A stretch of DNA of 39,241 nucleotides from Candidatus Blautia stercorigallinarum (GTDB lineage Bacteria > Bacillota > Clostridia > Lachnospirales > Lachnospiraceae). Shown one piece after another: positions 7,296-14,858 of the stretch. Position 1 is the stretch's first letter, and each line of letters starts with the position of its first letter. The notes beneath the pieces are model-generated. The model had not been told where the DNA came from. It did no database searches and saw nothing but the letters and a program-made list of their open reading frames with translations. A program made the translations under genes and the position numbers. Location of the stretch: positions 1 to 39,241 of the forward strand of contig DXIQ01000045.1 of NCBI GenBank assembly GCA_019112785.1, read 5' to 3'.

Positions 7296-8312
7296 TCAGT
7301 TAAATCCATAGAATTTCTGGGCCAGTTTATAGATCGCCACAGAAATATTTCTTCCGCTTCCTCCGGGAAGATTTACACCTCTTCCCAAAATTCCCATACG
7401 CAGCTTTCTGTAAATATGGATATCCGCGTTCTTCAGATATTTCCAGAGTTCATTTTTTTTCTCCAGATTTTCTTCTGTTCCTGAACGGATCAGCATAATA
7501 GAAGAAACTGCAGTAATGATCTCCAGATACCGAAGCATGTATCTCCGGATATTTTTTTCTATGTCTTTTCTTCCTGCAATGGCATCGATCATCAGCTTAT
7601 TTACCCGTATCTGCTGGTCGATCCTCCGTATCATCACATCCTCATGTACAGACTGATCCTCTCTTCCGATAAAATACCGGTAAAAATTCACGTCCATATA
7701 GTACATGGTCCGCACACTTGGAAGAGGCTGATACACAAAAAGATTATCTACATAAAAAGTATGTTTTGGCAGCACCAGTCCGCATTCCCTGAGAAGACCT
7801 GTCCGGTAAATAACAGAATGCATAAGGATATATTTTCCCAAAGGCATTTTCCCCATTTCCTTCCAGGTAAAGATCTTTCCCTCAGGCATATATTTGGTAT
7901 ACTTCATAACCTTCTTTCGTTTGGCTCCCTGCTTTTCATAGACGAAATTGCTGATCATCATATCCAGTACCTGAGGACCGCCTGTGATCTCCTGAAGCTT
8001 GTCCAGAATGGCATGATAAGCCTCCGCATTTACCCAGTCGTCGCTGTCCACCACCTTGAAGTAAAGGCCCGTAGCATTCCGGATCCCGGTATTCACCGCT
8101 TCCCCGTGTCCCCCGTTCTCCTGATGGATAGCCTTCACAATATTGGGATATTTTGCGGCATACTCGTCAGCGATCTTCGCCGTATCGTCCTTTGAACCGT
8201 CATCAACAATAAGGATCTCTACCAGATCTCCGCCCTCTAAAAGAGAATCCACGCAGTTTCTCATATATGCCTGTGAATTATAGCAGGGCACTGCAACCGA
8301 TAACAATTTCAT
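7296..8312 (-). CDS. Family 2 glycosyltransferase
   Basis: The 338-residue product has an N-terminal GT-A domain: LLSVAVPCYNSQAYMRNCVD, LIVDDGSKDDTAKIA (nucleotide-binding Asp pair), ENGGHGEAVNTGIRNATG, and the metal-binding D-x-D in VVDSDDWVN. The C-terminal half is basic and rich in aromatic residues, with no transmembrane helix, so it probably works at the inner face of the membrane. The start ATG directly abuts the mutY stop codon, with its GGAGGAC site inside the mutY end. It is the last gene of the long reverse-strand operon. Donor and acceptor sugars cannot be told. Confidence 0.9.
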   Translation of the reverse strand: MKLLSVAVPCYNSQAYMRNCVDSLLEGGDLVEILIVDDGSKDDTAKIADEYAAKYPNIVKAIHQENGGHGEAVNTGIRNATGLYFKVVDSDDWVNAEAYHAILDKLQEITGGPQVLDMMISNFVYEKQGAKRKKVMKYTKYMPEGKIFTWKEMGKMPLGKYILMHSVIYRTGLLRECGLVLPKHTFYVDNLFVYQPLPSVRTMYYMDVNFYRYFIGREDQSVHEDVMIRRIDQQIRVNKLMIDAIAGRKDIEKNIRRYMLRYLEIITAVSSIMLIRSGTEENLEKKNELWKYLKNADIHIYRKLRMGILGRGVNLPGGSGRNISVAIYKLAQKFYGFN

Positions 8313-9365
8313 CTAAAAGTCCTCCTCAATATACTTTCTGTAAGCTGAAAAAGCGGAAGGAATGGGGTATTTCCCTTTAGATTCCTTTTTATCTGCAAAG
8401 ATCAGCTCACCGATCTTTTTCTCCTCTGTAGAAGCTACTTTAATAAAATAGCCCTTCATCCTCCACTCCACATGGGAGAAGATATGCTTTGCCTCTCCTG
8501 CGCCGGAAATATGGAGCGGCGTCAGTCCAAGACTCTCCACATAGGCCAGGATTTCCTCTCTGGAACGATATCCCTCCAGATTGGGCAGCTCATAAAGCCC
8601 TCCCAGAAGCCCCCCGGCCGGCCGTTTGTGAATAGCATATTCCTGGCCGTTCTGAAGGATCAGGACGGTCTTTTCTTCGATCCGTCTGGCTTTTTTCGGC
8701 GCTTTCCGTGGGTATTCTACCACCTTTTCATGGGCTTTTGCAAGACAGAAGTCTTTTACGGGACAGGCTTCACATCTGGCCGGTCCGTTGGGAACACATA
8801 CAGTGGCTCCCAGCTCCATCAGACTCTGATTAAATTCTCCCGGATGATCTGCCGGCATGATCTTTTCCAGCATATCCTCGATCTTTTTCCTGGTCCTCTG
8901 TTTAAGAATATCCTCCGGCTCCTCCGTCAGTCTGGCGATCACCCTGAGAACATTTCCGTCTACCGCCGGTTTTGGGATCTTGTAGGCAATAGAAGCAATG
9001 GCCCCGGCCGTATAGCTTCCGATCCCTGGAAGAGCCAGGATTTTTTCATAATCCCCGGGGATTTCTCCTCCATATTTCTCCACGATCTCCAGTGCCGCCT
9101 TCTGCATATTTTTGACCCGGTTGTAGTATCCCAGGCCCTCCCAGAGCTTTAAAAGCTTTTCCTGGGGACATTCGGCCAGATCTCTGATCCCGGGAAGGGC
9201 CTCCAGAAATCTGGCGTAATATCCCTTCACAGCTTCCACCCGGGTCTGCTGGAGCATGATCTCCGATACCCATACATGATAGGGGGTGGGATCTGTTCTC
9301 CAGGGCAGCTCTCTTTTATTTTCCTGATACCAGGAAAGCAGAGGTTCTACTATCTCTTCTAACAT
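8313..9365 (-). CDS. mutY: A/G-specific adenine DNA glycosylase
   Basis: The 350-residue enzyme removes adenine mispaired with 8-oxoguanine. The N-terminal helix-hairpin-helix glycosylase domain carries the catalytic Glu in WVSEIMLQQTRV (Glu35) and the Asp in PKPAVDGNVLRV. The hairpin is LPGIGSYTAGAIAS. The [4Fe-4S] cluster ligands are in CVPNGPARCEACPVKDFC, spaced C-x7-C-x2-C-x5-C, one residue longer in the first gap than in E. coli. A C-terminal NUDIX-like 8-oxoG recognition domain follows (about 225-350, HIFSHVEWRMKGY). It lies 12 bases after sfsA. Confidence 0.95.
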   Translation of the reverse strand: MLEEIVEPLLSWYQENKRELPWRTDPTPYHVWVSEIMLQQTRVEAVKGYYARFLEALPGIRDLAECPQEKLLKLWEGLGYYNRVKNMQKAALEIVEKYGGEIPGDYEKILALPGIGSYTAGAIASIAYKIPKPAVDGNVLRVIARLTEEPEDILKQRTRKKIEDMLEKIMPADHPGEFNQSLMELGATVCVPNGPARCEACPVKDFCLAKAHEKVVEYPRKAPKKARRIEEKTVLILQNGQEYAIHKRPAGGLLGGLYELPNLEGYRSREEILAYVESLGLTPLHISGAGEAKHIFSHVEWRMKGYFIKVASTEEKKIGELIFADKKESKGKYPIPSAFSAYRKYIEEDF

Positions 9366-9377
9366 AATTACTCCTGA

Positions 9378-10070
9378 TCATTTTGTATTAGCTAGTAAAA
9401 CCCTAACAGGTTTTGACAAATTAATCAAGTCTTTTCTTACGATACAGTCATAGGCCAGGATCTTGACTCCTTCTTTCTCTGCCTCCCTGAGGGCCTGGCC
9501 GAATTCCGGATGGGTGATATCATTAGGCGCGAAATATTTTACATTTTCCATCTGTATGACAAACATAATATATGCCTCATATCCGTCCTTTATACACTGG
9601 CACAGTTCCTGGATATGTTTTACCCCTCTCTGTGTAGGCGCATCAGGAAAACGCACCACTCCATTTTCTTCCAGGGTCACTCCCTTTACTTCCATAAAGA
9701 TTTTCCTGTCTTTTGTTTCTATATAGAAATCGAATCTGGAATTCCCGTATACGTTCTCTCTTTTTACAAGAGCATCTTTTCCAAAAAGTTCTCCTTTCCG
9801 AAGCCACTCTTCTACCGCCTGATTTGGCGCCTGGGAGTCCATATTGATCAGCCGTTCACCTTTTTGCACTGCGATGAGATCATATTTAGTCTTTCTGTTC
9901 GGGTTGGAACTTTTGCTTACAAAAACAGTGGTGCCGGGAATCAGTAATTCCCGGCATCTTCCTGTATTCTTTACATGACAGATTTCTTCCCTGCCACAGA
10001 TCTCCACATGAGCGATAAAACGGTTCGGTCTTTTCCTAAAAATTCCAGTCTCTACATTTTCGTATCTCAT
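9378..10070 (-). CDS. sfsA: SfsA family DNA/RNA nuclease-like protein
   Basis: The 230-residue product is a full-length SfsA homologue. Its motifs are FIAHVEICGREEICHVKNTGR, an OB-fold-like N-terminal part, then SRFDFYIETKDRKIFMEVKGVTL, which holds the E-x-K type nuclease core, FPDAPTQRGVKHI and MFVIQMENVKYFAPN. SfsA was named from maltose metabolism effects in E. coli, and the family is now annotated as a nuclease. It lies 15 bases downstream of the HAD gene, in the operon that continues to mutY. Confidence 0.93.
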   Translation of the reverse strand: MRYENVETGIFRKRPNRFIAHVEICGREEICHVKNTGRCRELLIPGTTVFVSKSSNPNRKTKYDLIAVQKGERLINMDSQAPNQAVEEWLRKGELFGKDALVKRENVYGNSRFDFYIETKDRKIFMEVKGVTLEENGVVRFPDAPTQRGVKHIQELCQCIKDGYEAYIMFVIQMENVKYFAPNDITHPEFGQALREAEKEGVKILAYDCIVRKDLINLSKPVRVLLANTK

Positions 10071-10085
10071 GTTTTTCTCCTGTTC

Positions 10086-10913
10086 TTATCTCTCGTCTTC
10101 TGTCAGTCCTTCATAGATTTCTTTCACACTCTGAAAAATATAGTCCGGTTTTACTTCTCCCTGACGGATGTCCTCCATAGTAGCTTCCCCGGACAACACA
10201 CAGATAGTATCTACACCGGCCCTGGCTCCTGTTTTAATATCCGTATACAGCCGGTCTCCTACGATCACTGCTTCCACCGGCTTTTTCTTATATTTCTTAA
10301 GCACACAGTCTACCATGATAGGCTCCGGCTTTCCGATAAAAAAAGGTTCTTTTCCTGTAGCATTTTTCAGCATGATACTCATAGATCCGCAGTCCGGAAT
10401 ATAACCGAAGCTTACCGGACATACCAGATCCGGATTGGTAGCCAGGTAGGCCACATCCTTTCCCAGCATGATACAGGTATTCCGTATTTTCTCTGAGGTA
10501 TTCTCCGTGTCAAATCCGATCAGGACAACCGCAGCCTTGTCATCTACTTCTGTGACTACATCGATCCCTTCCCGGCGAAGTTCTTCCACCAGAGACCGGG
10601 TTCCCATGCAGTACACTCTCTGTCCCGGATAATTTTCCTTAATATACATAGCAGTGGCCTGGCTGGATGTATAGAAATTTTCCTGATCCGCCTGGATCCC
10701 CATGGCTCTTACCTTCTCCACATAGTCTGACACAGATTTTGAAGAATTATTAGTGATAAAAATATATTCTCCCCCTCTTTTCCTGATCTCACTGAGAAAG
10801 TCAAGGGTTCCTTCAAAAATCTCATTTTCATTATAGATCGTTCCATCCATGTCCAGAAGATAAAGGGTCTTCTCCTTCAGACTGTCACTGTTTTTCCCTG
10901 TTATATCCTGCAT
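10086..10913 (-). CDS. HAD-IIA family phosphatase (NagD/phosphoglycolate-glycerol-P phosphatase type)
   Basis: The 275-residue product has the HAD motifs in order: LLDMDGTIYNENEIF (nucleophile Asp and acid/base Asp), FITNNSSKSVSDY (motif II Thr), the Lys of FFIGKPEPIM, and VIVGDRLYTDIKTGARAG (acidic motif IV). The large C2 cap between motifs II and III is of the NagD type. Family members remove phosphate from small sugars and glycerol phosphates. Its place behind the glp genes suggests that a glycerol-3-phosphate-like substrate is possible, but this is inference. The start has an AAGGAGAG site. Confidence 0.9.
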   Translation of the reverse strand: MQDITGKNSDSLKEKTLYLLDMDGTIYNENEIFEGTLDFLSEIRKRGGEYIFITNNSSKSVSDYVEKVRAMGIQADQENFYTSSQATAMYIKENYPGQRVYCMGTRSLVEELRREGIDVVTEVDDKAAVVLIGFDTENTSEKIRNTCIMLGKDVAYLATNPDLVCPVSFGYIPDCGSMSIMLKNATGKEPFFIGKPEPIMVDCVLKKYKKKPVEAVIVGDRLYTDIKTGARAGVDTICVLSGEATMEDIRQGEVKPDYIFQSVKEIYEGLTEDER

Positions 10914-10959
10914 AATCTCTCCTTACAGTCATGGTCTGTCTGCGCTTTCTGCCGCTGAT

Positions 10960-11328
10960 TCAGGCTGCAGAAATATTTTTCGTGGCTATGACAGAAACTC
11001 CCGTACCGCACACGTCTTCTACCACCACATCTCCAATAGATACCGGCGCCTGGATCTTTACATTCTTTAACACATTGACACAGTCCATGATCTTTTCTTT
11101 TGGAATATCGGAAGCTGTCTTTACAGAGACTACAGGCAGAACTCCTCCTGAAACCCTTACTGTAGAAGTTACGATCCTGGTAGGATTGGTCACTTCCTTC
11201 TTTCCATAGGCTTCTCCCTTTGGACAGGTGTTTCCCTCAACCTTTACTACCTCTGCGTCCTTCAGTGTCACAGTCAGTCCACAGCCTAAAGGACAGTTAA
11301 TACAGATCAGTTCTCTTGTCTCTGTCAT
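10960..11328 (-). CDS. DUF1667 protein (iron-sulfur type partner of the GlpA-like operon)
   Basis: The 122-residue product carries CINCPLGCGLTV near the N-terminus (C-x2-C-x3-C) and NTCPKGEAYG, a cysteine set that probably holds an iron-sulfur cluster. The C-terminal part (PVVSVKTASDIPKEK to VIATKNI) is typical of DUF1667 proteins. Its ATG overlaps the stop of the upstream FAD oxidoreductase by one base, so translation is likely coupled. In many Clostridia this trio with the GlpA-like protein is kept together, and it is thought to move electrons from glycerol-3-phosphate oxidation. Confidence 0.88.
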   Translation of the reverse strand: MTETRELICINCPLGCGLTVTLKDAEVVKVEGNTCPKGEAYGKKEVTNPTRIVTSTVRVSGGVLPVVSVKTASDIPKEKIMDCVNVLKNVKIQAPVSIGDVVVEDVCGTGVSVIATKNISAA

Positions 11329-12611
11329 TATTCTTCCTCCACTTTCATCACAATTTTATCCAATCCTTCTGCTGCTGTCAAATCCGATTTTTTCAGCACC
11401 AGCTGTTCCATCTCTCCCGGGGCCATCTTTTTTCTCTTCTTATGGACGATCCTCTCCCCGCCCCGGTATACACTGACATATACGTCTTTAAACACCCTTC
11501 CCACACGGAACCGCAGGGTAACCGTATCTTCCATGTGATCCGGCCGGATCATCTGAGGAACGCTGTAGCGGATCCCGCCCTCTGTCTGGATCCTGATGAC
11601 GTTTTCTTTCTTCTCCTGCTCCTGATCCCAGTCCCGGATGTACTCTGCGGCATGGATACCTGCTCTTCCTGCCTCCTCTGACACATAGTCCACCAGATCA
11701 TGGACATGGAGCACATTTCCGCAGGCAAAGACTCCTTCTACACTGGTTTCCAGACTTTCATTTACTACCGGACCGGAAGTCACAGGCGAAAGCCGGGCTC
11801 CCAGTTTTGAGGACAACTCATTTTCCGGGATCAGTCCGCAGGACAGCAGAAGGGTATCGCAGGAATAAAACTCCTCTGTTCCCGGGATCGGTTTTCTGTT
11901 TTCGTCTACCTGAGCAATAGTAATTCCCGTTACCCGTTCTTTTCCCTGTATATCGATCACTGTATGGCTGAGTTTCAACGGAATATTGAAATCCTCCAGG
12001 CACTGGACGATATTTCTCTGGAGACCGCCGGAATAAGGCATCAATTCAGCAACCACTTTCACCTTAGCTCCTTCCAGAGTCATTCTCCTGGCCATGATCA
12101 GGCCGATATCCCCGGAACCCAGGATCACTACCTCCCTGCCGGGCATGTAGCCTTCCATATTTACCAGCCTCTGGGCAGTCCCTGCAGTATAAATACCTGC
12201 GGGACGGTATCCGGGAATATTCAAAGCTCCCCTTGGCCTCTCCCTGCAGCCCATAGCCAGAATCACTGCTTTCGTCCGGAGAAAAACCAGACCCTCTTCC
12301 CGGTTCATGATGGTAACGACCTTCTCTTTTCCATCCCGGGCAATATCCAGCACCATAGTGTTCAATTTGTATGGAATAGACAGCTCCATAGCCTGGTCAA
12401 TATATCTCTGGGCGTATTCCGGTCCTGTAAGTTCTTCTTTAAAGGTGTGCAGACCAAATCCATTATGGATACACTGGTTCAGGATACCTCCCAACTCATG
12501 GTCTCTCTCCAGTATCAGAAGATCCTCCACACCTGCTTTTTTTGCCTGGATCCCGGCAGCCAGTCCCGCAGGGCCTCCGCCTACAATAATCAAATCATAT
12601 GTATTCTTCAT
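11328..12611 (-). CDS. FAD-dependent NAD(P)-disulfide-type oxidoreductase (glp operon)
   Basis: The product (427 residues from the preferred start) has the FAD dinucleotide motif DLIIVGGGPAGLAAGIQA, the family stretch GGILNQCIHNGFGLHTF, a second nucleotide-binding motif VVILGSGDIGLIMARRM for NAD(P)H, and the closing FAD motif GVFACGNVLHVHDLVD. It likely works with the GlpA-like protein and the DUF1667 protein. A frame extension to 12635 exists, but the ATG at 12611 has AAAGGG at better spacing and starts directly before the FAD motif. The CIH motif lacks the classic C-x4-C redox disulfide. Confidence 0.9.
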   Translation of the reverse strand: MKNTYDLIIVGGGPAGLAAGIQAKKAGVEDLLILERDHELGGILNQCIHNGFGLHTFKEELTGPEYAQRYIDQAMELSIPYKLNTMVLDIARDGKEKVVTIMNREEGLVFLRTKAVILAMGCRERPRGALNIPGYRPAGIYTAGTAQRLVNMEGYMPGREVVILGSGDIGLIMARRMTLEGAKVKVVAELMPYSGGLQRNIVQCLEDFNIPLKLSHTVIDIQGKERVTGITIAQVDENRKPIPGTEEFYSCDTLLLSCGLIPENELSSKLGARLSPVTSGPVVNESLETSVEGVFACGNVLHVHDLVDYVSEEAGRAGIHAAEYIRDWDQEQEKKENVIRIQTEGGIRYSVPQMIRPDHMEDTVTLRFRVGRVFKDVYVSVYRGGERIVHKKRKKMAPGEMEQLVLKKSDLTAAEGLDKIVMKVEEE

Positions 12612-12637
12612 ATCCGTATCCCTTTCACCTATCATCT

Positions 12638-14062
12638 CTATTTTTCACCTACCAGCAGCTTCGAGTTTCCTCCTGCCTTTGTCAGGGCCAGGGGTGATTC
12701 TTTCAGTTCTCTGGCAAGGATTTCCATTGTTCTTGGAGAGCAGAAGCCAGCCTGGCATCTTCCCATTCCTGCCCGGGTACGCCGTTTCACCCCATCCAGG
12801 GATCTGGCGCCCAGAGGTCTGCGGATGGCGTTGACGATCTCTCCTTCTGTTACGGTCTCGCAGCGGCAGATCACGTTTCCATAAGCCGGATCTTTTGCGA
12901 TAAGAGCCTGTATCTCTTCAGGTGAAGATTCTGCCACACAGGGAATATCCTCTCTCCTGGCAATAAAATTTTCTTTCTTTTTGGCCTGGAGTTTCTCCGC
13001 GATCATCTCCGCCAGATACTCTCCGATAGCCGGAGCACTGGAAAGTCCCGGAGATTCGATTCCTGCGGCATTAAAGAATCCCGGTGCATCAGGGGCTTCT
13101 CCAAGGACAAAATCTTCTCCTTTTTCCGTAGCCCGCAGGCCGGCAAAGGAAGTGATCACCATTCTCAGGGGAACTTCTCCTGCGCTGAGTCTGGCCTGGG
13201 AAGCTACCTTTTCAAGGCCCTGAGCGGTGGTATTTACCCCTTCTTTATCCTGGATATCCTCCGCCGTAGGACCTACCAGCAGATTTCCATGGACAGTAGG
13301 AGTGATCAACACGCCTTTTCCCATTTTTGTAGGAAGCTGGAAAACTGTATGAGATACAAAATCACCAACTTTTTTATCCAGAAGACAGTATTCTCCCTTT
13401 CTTGGAGTAATAGAAAGCTTTCTCTCACTTACCTTATTATTCCATACGTCTGCATAGACGCCTGCGGCATTGACCACGCACTTTGTTTCAAATACTCCTT
13501 TTCCTGTAGCGATCCTGTATCCATCTTCCATCGCCTGGATATCCTCTACACAGGTGTCAAAAGAAAATTCCACGCCATTTACATTAGCGTTTTCCGCCAT
13601 GGCAATGGTCAGTTTAAAGGGACATACAATCCCGCCTGTAGGAGCATAGAGCATAGCTTTTACATCAGGAGAAAGGTTGGGCTCCATTTCCCAGATCCGA
13701 TTTCCGGTAATTATCTCCAGGCCTTCTACTCCGTTTTTCTCTCCTCTTGCCTTCAGCTCTTCCAGTTTCGGAATGTCCGCTTCCTGGAAACAGAGGACCA
13801 GGGAACCGTTCTGCTTGTAAGGAAAATCCAGCTCTTCTGACAGAGCTTTCATCTTTTTGCTGCCTCTCACATTCATGATTGCTTTCATAGAACCGGGCAC
13901 TGCGTCAAATCCTGCATGGACAATGGCGCTGTTGGCTTTCGAAGTGCCGCAGCATACATCTTCCTCTCTCTCTAATACCAGGACTTTAAGCTGGTATCTG
14001 GATAATTCCCTGGCCACAGCGCTTCCTGTTACTCCTGCGCCAATGATCACTACATCATACAT
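12638..14062 (-). CDS. Anaerobic-type glycerol-3-phosphate dehydrogenase (GlpA-like) with BFD-like domain
   Basis: The 474-residue product oxidises glycerol-3-phosphate to dihydroxyacetone phosphate, as inferred from the family and context. It begins MYDVVIIGAGVTGSAVAREL (FAD motif), carries a DAO fold to about residue 370, and ends with a BFD-like [2Fe-2S] domain: CRCETVTEGEI and GRCQAGFCSPR supply the four Cys. The start at 14062 has AAGGAG seven bases upstream. The longer frame to 14137 would translate through the leader terminator at 14088-14132, so it is rejected. It is followed by the FAD oxidoreductase gene. Confidence 0.92.
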   Translation of the reverse strand: MYDVVIIGAGVTGSAVARELSRYQLKVLVLEREEDVCCGTSKANSAIVHAGFDAVPGSMKAIMNVRGSKKMKALSEELDFPYKQNGSLVLCFQEADIPKLEELKARGEKNGVEGLEIITGNRIWEMEPNLSPDVKAMLYAPTGGIVCPFKLTIAMAENANVNGVEFSFDTCVEDIQAMEDGYRIATGKGVFETKCVVNAAGVYADVWNNKVSERKLSITPRKGEYCLLDKKVGDFVSHTVFQLPTKMGKGVLITPTVHGNLLVGPTAEDIQDKEGVNTTAQGLEKVASQARLSAGEVPLRMVITSFAGLRATEKGEDFVLGEAPDAPGFFNAAGIESPGLSSAPAIGEYLAEMIAEKLQAKKKENFIARREDIPCVAESSPEEIQALIAKDPAYGNVICRCETVTEGEIVNAIRRPLGARSLDGVKRRTRAGMGRCQAGFCSPRTMEILARELKESPLALTKAGGNSKLLVGEK

Positions 14063-14080
14063 ATCTGCTTCTCCTTTCAT

Positions 14081-14132
14081 AAAAAAAGACAGCACAAATA
14101 CCGGTGAATTTTTCACCTGTATCCGCACTGTC
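14081..14132 (-). terminator. Leader terminator between glpP and the GlpA-like gene
   Basis: On the reverse strand, a long stem runs from GGAGACAG to CTGTC (14132-14088), with GATAC/GTAT and CAGGTGAA/TTCACC pairings closing on a short A-rich loop. It is directly followed by seven T (14087-14081). It lies between the glpP stop and the glpA-like ribosome site, exactly where GlpP would be expected to act by antitermination. Its position is evidence for regulated readthrough; GlpP binding has not been shown here. Confidence 0.8.
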
Positions 14133-14159
14133 TCCATTCTCCTGCGTAAAATATTTGTT

Positions 14160-14726
14160 TTACATAAACCATACCTTCTGGTTGGTCGTTGAAATCGAGA
14201 TCGCCCCGGCTCCCAGAGCGCCCATAATATCTTCTTTATCCGTGATCAGCCCTCCGGCGATCACCGGCACTCTGGACTGACGGCAGATCTTTTTTATGAT
14301 CTTCGGCATTACTCCCGGCAGGACCTCGATCATATCCGGCCGGACATTTTCCGTCTGTTTCTCGATACTTTCAAAGGCAATAGAATCGATCACAAAAAAG
14401 CGCATGATGGCAAACATGCCTTCTTCTTTTGCTTTTCGGATGATCGCCGGTTTGGTAGAAATAATACCATCCGCATGGGTAACGGACTTGAGAAATTCTA
14501 CTGCGATCTCCTTACTGCTTAATCCGGTAATAAGGTCCAGATGGATAATAGCCATCTTTCCTGCCTTTTTCAACCGTCCCACGATATCGCCGATATTGCA
14601 GATATCTCCATATAAAACGAAAACTACAGGAATCTCAGATTCCAGACATTTCTTCAGTCCTTCTTCGTCCTTGACTGCCGCGATCACAGGGCAGTCCTCA
14701 AAGACTTCCATCATCTTATGGTTCAT
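14160..14726 (-). CDS. glpP: Glycerol-3-phosphate-responsive antiterminator
   Basis: The product (188 residues) is a GlpP family protein, a TIM-barrel-like RNA-binding regulator that prevents transcription termination in glp leaders when glycerol-3-phosphate is present. Motifs include HLDLITGLSSKEIAVEFL, GIISTKPAIIRKAKEEG, FFVIDSIAFES, DMIEVLPGVMPKII and VIAGGLITDKEDIMGALGAG. Two ATGs compete. The one at 14735 abuts AAAGGA with no gap, while the one at 14726 lies nine bases after it, so 14726 is preferred. The gene has its own promoter and leader terminator and heads the glp operon. Confidence 0.93.
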   Translation of the reverse strand: MNHKMMEVFEDCPVIAAVKDEEGLKKCLESEIPVVFVLYGDICNIGDIVGRLKKAGKMAIIHLDLITGLSSKEIAVEFLKSVTHADGIISTKPAIIRKAKEEGMFAIMRFFVIDSIAFESIEKQTENVRPDMIEVLPGVMPKIIKKICRQSRVPVIAGGLITDKEDIMGALGAGAISISTTNQKVWFM

Positions 14727-14763
14727 TTCAGTCATTCCTTTGCTGTTTACGAGGCTTTTACGG

Positions 14764-14809
14764 AAAAAGACAAGACCATAAAGCCGTCCAGGCGGCCTCT
14801 GCTCTTGTC
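14764..14809 (-). terminator. Leader terminator upstream of glpP
   Basis: On the reverse strand, GACAAGA (14809-14803) pairs with TCTTGTC (14775-14769), with an inner GCCG/CGGC pairing, followed by five T (14768-14764). It sits between the glpP promoter and the glpP ATG. It may let GlpP control its own synthesis, or just set a basal level. Confidence 0.7.
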
Positions 14810-14824
14810 TCTAACTCTTTTTTT

Positions 14825-14853
14825 ATTATACTACAGGCAGCCAGGGGTTGCAA
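14825..14853 (-). promoter_or_regulatory. Sigma-A promoter of the glpP operon
   Basis: On the reverse strand, TTGCAA (14853-14848) and a perfect TATAAT (14830-14825) are spaced by 17 bases. It starts a few bases after the L,D-transpeptidase stop codon and drives glpP and probably the eight-gene operon. Confidence 0.78.
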
Positions 14854-14858
14854 GTAAA

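Noticed and set aside
14063..14137. Longer N-terminus for the GlpA-like protein
   Set aside because: It would translate through the leader terminator; the ATG at 14062 has a good ribosome site.
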